Assembly (NCBI GenBank): GCA_016199025.1
Contig: JACQHM010000176.1
Span: 1-8,920, forward strand
Direction: 5' to 3'
Length of the DNA: 8,920 nucleotides
Origin: Candidatus Methylomirabilota bacterium
GTDB lineage: Bacteria > Methylomirabilota > Methylomirabilia > Methylomirabilales > JACQHM01
The translations under genes and the position numbers were made by a program. Shown piece by piece: positions 6,898 to 8,920 of the stretch. Below the pieces are notes generated by a model. That model did not search any database. It was given only the letters and a program-made list of their open reading frames with translations, and was not told the origin of the DNA. Within the stretch, counting starts at the first letter, position 1; every line of letters begins with the position of its first letter.

Positions 6898-6934
6898 AAA
6901 GCCCGGCGGCCCACGCGAGGCTACCGGGCTTTTT
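6898..6934. terminator. Intrinsic terminator between convergent SixA relic and RND gene
   Basis: A perfect nine-base stem, AAAGCCCGG (6898-6906) with CCGGGCTTT (6924-6932), encloses a 17-base loop in which GCC and GGC can add three inner pairs. On the plus strand it runs into TTTTT. On the minus strand the stem ends GGGCTTTGTTTG. It should stop transcripts from both sides, including the RND gene ending at 6972. Confidence 0.85.
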
Positions 6935-6971
6935 CATGGTCAAAGTTCTTAACGGCTCGATGAGGGAAGGT

Positions 6972-8920
6972 TTATCTCCGTTCCTCTTCCTGCTCTCCCC
7001 CGTTCAGGTACGACATGGCCTCCTTTTGGGCCCCCACCGGGACCTTCCTCAAGACCGGGATGGCCTCCCGGACATCCAGCCAGAGCGAGAAGAGGACGGG
7101 GACAAGGACCAGGGTGAAGAGGGTGGACATGGAGAGGCCGCCCAGGACGGCGGCCCCCAGCCCACGATAGAGCTCCGACCCGGCTCCTGTGCTGATCACC
7201 AGCGGGAGCATCCCGAAGACGGTCGTGGTCGTCGTCATGAAGATGGGCCTGATCCTGGTCCTGACGCTCTCCAGGATGGCCTCCTGAGGCCGGAAGCCCT
7301 CCTGCATGAAGTTCAACGACTGGTGGACGATCAGGATGGCGTTGTTCACCACCGTCCCGGCCAGGATGATGAAGCCGAGCATGGTGATGACGTCCATCTT
7401 GGTAGCCGGCTCGTAGAGATGGGCCAGTTTGACCCCTAAGACCCCTCCTAAGGCGGCGAGCGGTACGCTAAACATGATGATCAGGGGGTTCAGCCAGGAC
7501 TCGAAGAGGGAACACATCAAGAGGTAATCGACGATCAAGGCCAGGAGGAGGGCCCACTTGATGGAACTCCAGGTGATGTCCAGGTCCTTCGCCTGCCCCG
7601 TCACGTTGATGGCGTAGCCCAAGGGGAGCTGGGCCCTTGCTGGCCCCACCACCTTTTCATTCACAAGGGTGATGGCGCTCTCCAAGGGGATGTCCCCTCG
7701 GATGTTGGCGGTCAGCTTGATGGCCCGGTCCAGATCGACGTGCTCCACCTTGGTGGGGCCGATCTCCGAGCGGACCTCGGCAATGTCCGAGAGCCTGACG
7801 ATCCGGCCCGAGGGGGTGTGGAAGATGATCCGATCCAGGTCCTGGGTCCTGTTGATCTCTTGCACGGGGCCTTTCAATTTGATGTCCAGTTCCTTCCCTC
7901 GCTCGCGGAACTGCCCGGCCAGGGTCCCGTTCACCATGGTCTCGATCACATAGCCGACCTCGCCGACCGAGAGCCCCAGGTTCGAGGCCTTCTCCCGGTC
8001 CACGTGGATCTGAAGCTCGGGACTTCCCACCTCGAATTCGGTGTTGACGAAGTTGACCTCTTTTAGAGTCCTCAGACCATCCTGGAGCTTTCCGGTGATC
8101 TGTTGGATGGTCTCGAGGTCATCGCCTTTGATGTCGATGTCGATATTGGTGCCACCGATGAAGGCAAACCGCCGTCGAAAGAGGGGGCTTTGGGTGACAA
8201 AGATCCCCTTCGCCCCGGGGATGCCAAAGGCCCGCTTCTGCATCCCGGCGACGATCCGCCGCATGTTGGATTGGTCCTTGTACTCATCCTTGGCCAGGAC
8301 CCCGACCAGGGAGAAATCGGTCCGGACCACGCCGAAGATGTACTTCAGTTCCTTCATCTCCAGATACCGCTTCTCCAGCTCGGCCACGATCCGCTCCCGA
8401 TCCTCGATGTTCAACCCCGGTGGAGTCTTGATGTAGGCAAAGATCAGGTTCCTGTTGCCCTGAGGGAGGTAATCCATGGGCGGGAGGAAGAGGTAGGCAA
8501 GGGCCACGGCCAAGACGGTGATGATCCCGGCGGCGGCGAGCCGGCGGATGAAGCTTCTCCTGAGCCAGTCCAGGAGGCCGACGACAGCACCGACGAAGCC
8601 TCCGCCGAACCGGTCAAGGAGATTCAAGAGAGGGTCCAGGAAGCGCCCCAGGCGGCTCCTCCTGAGTTGATCCTCGGTCCCCGTTAACAGGCGGGAGGAA
8701 AGCATGGGGACGACGGTCAAGGAGACGACCAGGGAAAAGAGGATGGAGACAGAGATGGCGACGGCGATGGCCCGGAAGAGCTGCCCCGCCTCTTCTTTCA
8801 CAAAAAGAATGGGGAGGAAGACCACGACGGTGGTCAGCGTCGAGGCCAGGACCGCTCCCCAGACTTCTGTCGCGCCGTCGATGGCGGCCTGGAGCCGGCC
8901 CTTCCCCATCTGGCGGTGGC
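6972..8920 (-). CDS. RND-family efflux permease, C-terminal part (5' end outside window)
   Basis: This is an inner-membrane pump of the AcrB/HAE1 superfamily, which exports drugs, lipids or other hydrophobic compounds using the proton gradient. The frame is open to the window end (H-R-Q before ATG 8909), so the visible 645-plus residues are the last ~60% of an expected ~1050. Counting from that ATG: TM5-6 at about 18-38 and 44-72, TM7 at 122-143, MDYLPQGNRNLIF (145-157) opening the second periplasmic domain (to ~445), then TM8-9 at 450-495, TM10 at 508-530, TM11 at 558-575, and TM12 at 585-612. Conserved blocks are FESWLNPLIIMFSVPLAALG (469-488), RTRIRPIFMTT (550-560) and PLVISTGAGSELYRGLG (569-585). 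N522 stands where AcrB has Lys940, and D461 lies inside TM8. No adaptor or outer-membrane partner is in the window. Confidence 0.93.
   Translation of the reverse strand, partial: HRQMGKGRLQAAIDGATEVWGAVLASTLTTVVVFLPILFVKEEAGQLFRAIAVAISVSILFSLVVSLTVVPMLSSRLLTGTEDQLRRSRLGRFLDPLLNLLDRFGGGFVGAVVGLLDWLRRSFIRRLAAAGIITVLAVALAYLFLPPMDYLPQGNRNLIFAYIKTPPGLNIEDRERIVAELEKRYLEMKELKYIFGVVRTDFSLVGVLAKDEYKDQSNMRRIVAGMQKRAFGIPGAKGIFVTQSPLFRRRFAFIGGTNIDIDIKGDDLETIQQITGKLQDGLRTLKEVNFVNTEFEVGSPELQIHVDREKASNLGLSVGEVGYVIETMVNGTLAGQFRERGKELDIKLKGPVQEINRTQDLDRIIFHTPSGRIVRLSDIAEVRSEIGPTKVEHVDLDRAIKLTANIRGDIPLESAITLVNEKVVGPARAQLPLGYAINVTGQAKDLDITWSSIKWALLLALIVDYLLMCSLFESWLNPLIIMFSVPLAALGGVLGVKLAHLYEPATKMDVITMLGFIILAGTVVNNAILIVHQSLNFMQEGFRPQEAILESVRTRIRPIFMTTTTTVFGMLPLVISTGAGSELYRGLGAAVLGGLSMSTLFTLVLVPVLFSLWLDVREAIPVLRKVPVGAQKEAMSYLNGGEQEEERR

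Noticed and set aside
6713..6943. Minus-strand ORF of 76 codons across the SixA relic
   Set aside because: It runs through the intrinsic terminator and is explained by the plus-strand SixA similarity. No ribosome binding site is seen.
8103..8687. Plus-strand ORF of 194 codons antisense to the RND gene
   Set aside because: It is rich in Asp, Pro and Gly, has no recognisable start signal, and is fully covered by strong RND similarity on the minus strand.

Overview
The window looks like chromosomal DNA of a GC-rich, Gram-negative-type (diderm) bacterium. The liv substrate-binding protein has an ordinary signal peptide with no lipobox cysteine, and there is an RND-family efflux pump, which is typical of diderm envelopes. 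I cannot name the lineage from sequence alone. The protein flavours resemble those of poorly cultivated environmental phyla, but that is an impression.

Layout. (1) Bases 2-619, plus strand: the C-terminal beta-sandwich part of a CocE/NonD-type serine hydrolase, cut by the window edge. (2) Bases 620-1803, plus strand: a compact accessory island that is visibly poorer in GC than the rest. It holds a possible promoter, an unrecognised 48-residue ORF, a MntA/HepT (MNT-HEPN) toxin-antitoxin pair, and the first 77 residues of a PLD-domain helicase of the kind found in defence islands, truncated by a stop. All four reading frames overlap their neighbours by 1-14 bases, as in one polycistronic unit. 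(3) Bases 1903-6512, minus strand: a complete branched-chain amino acid (HAAT-type) ABC transporter operon in the order livJ-livG-livF-livH-livM. Its genes are separated by -8 to +12 bases, with a strong ribosome binding site and a possible promoter in front of livJ. (4) Bases 6630-6892, plus strand: a decayed SixA-like phosphohistidine phosphatase. It lacks its N-terminal catalytic half and is frameshifted in a run of ten G. (5) Bases 6898-6934: an intrinsic terminator between convergent genes. (6) Bases 6972-8920, minus strand: the C-terminal ~60% of an RND efflux permease, cut by the window edge.

How it works together. The liv genes form a self-sufficient importer: LivJ captures ligand in the periplasm, LivH and LivM form the membrane channel, and LivG and LivF hydrolyse ATP. 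The RND protein is the inner-membrane pump of an unrelated efflux system. The TA pair plus truncated helicase looks like the leftover of a defence or mobile segment inserted between the hydrolase gene and the liv operon.

Novelty. Most of the window is ordinary metabolism and transport. The parts most worth a second look are the unknown small ORF translationally coupled to MntA/HepT, the abrupt break in the helicase, and the G-tract frameshift in the SixA relic. I see no CRISPR array, tRNA, rRNA, or recognisable IS element.
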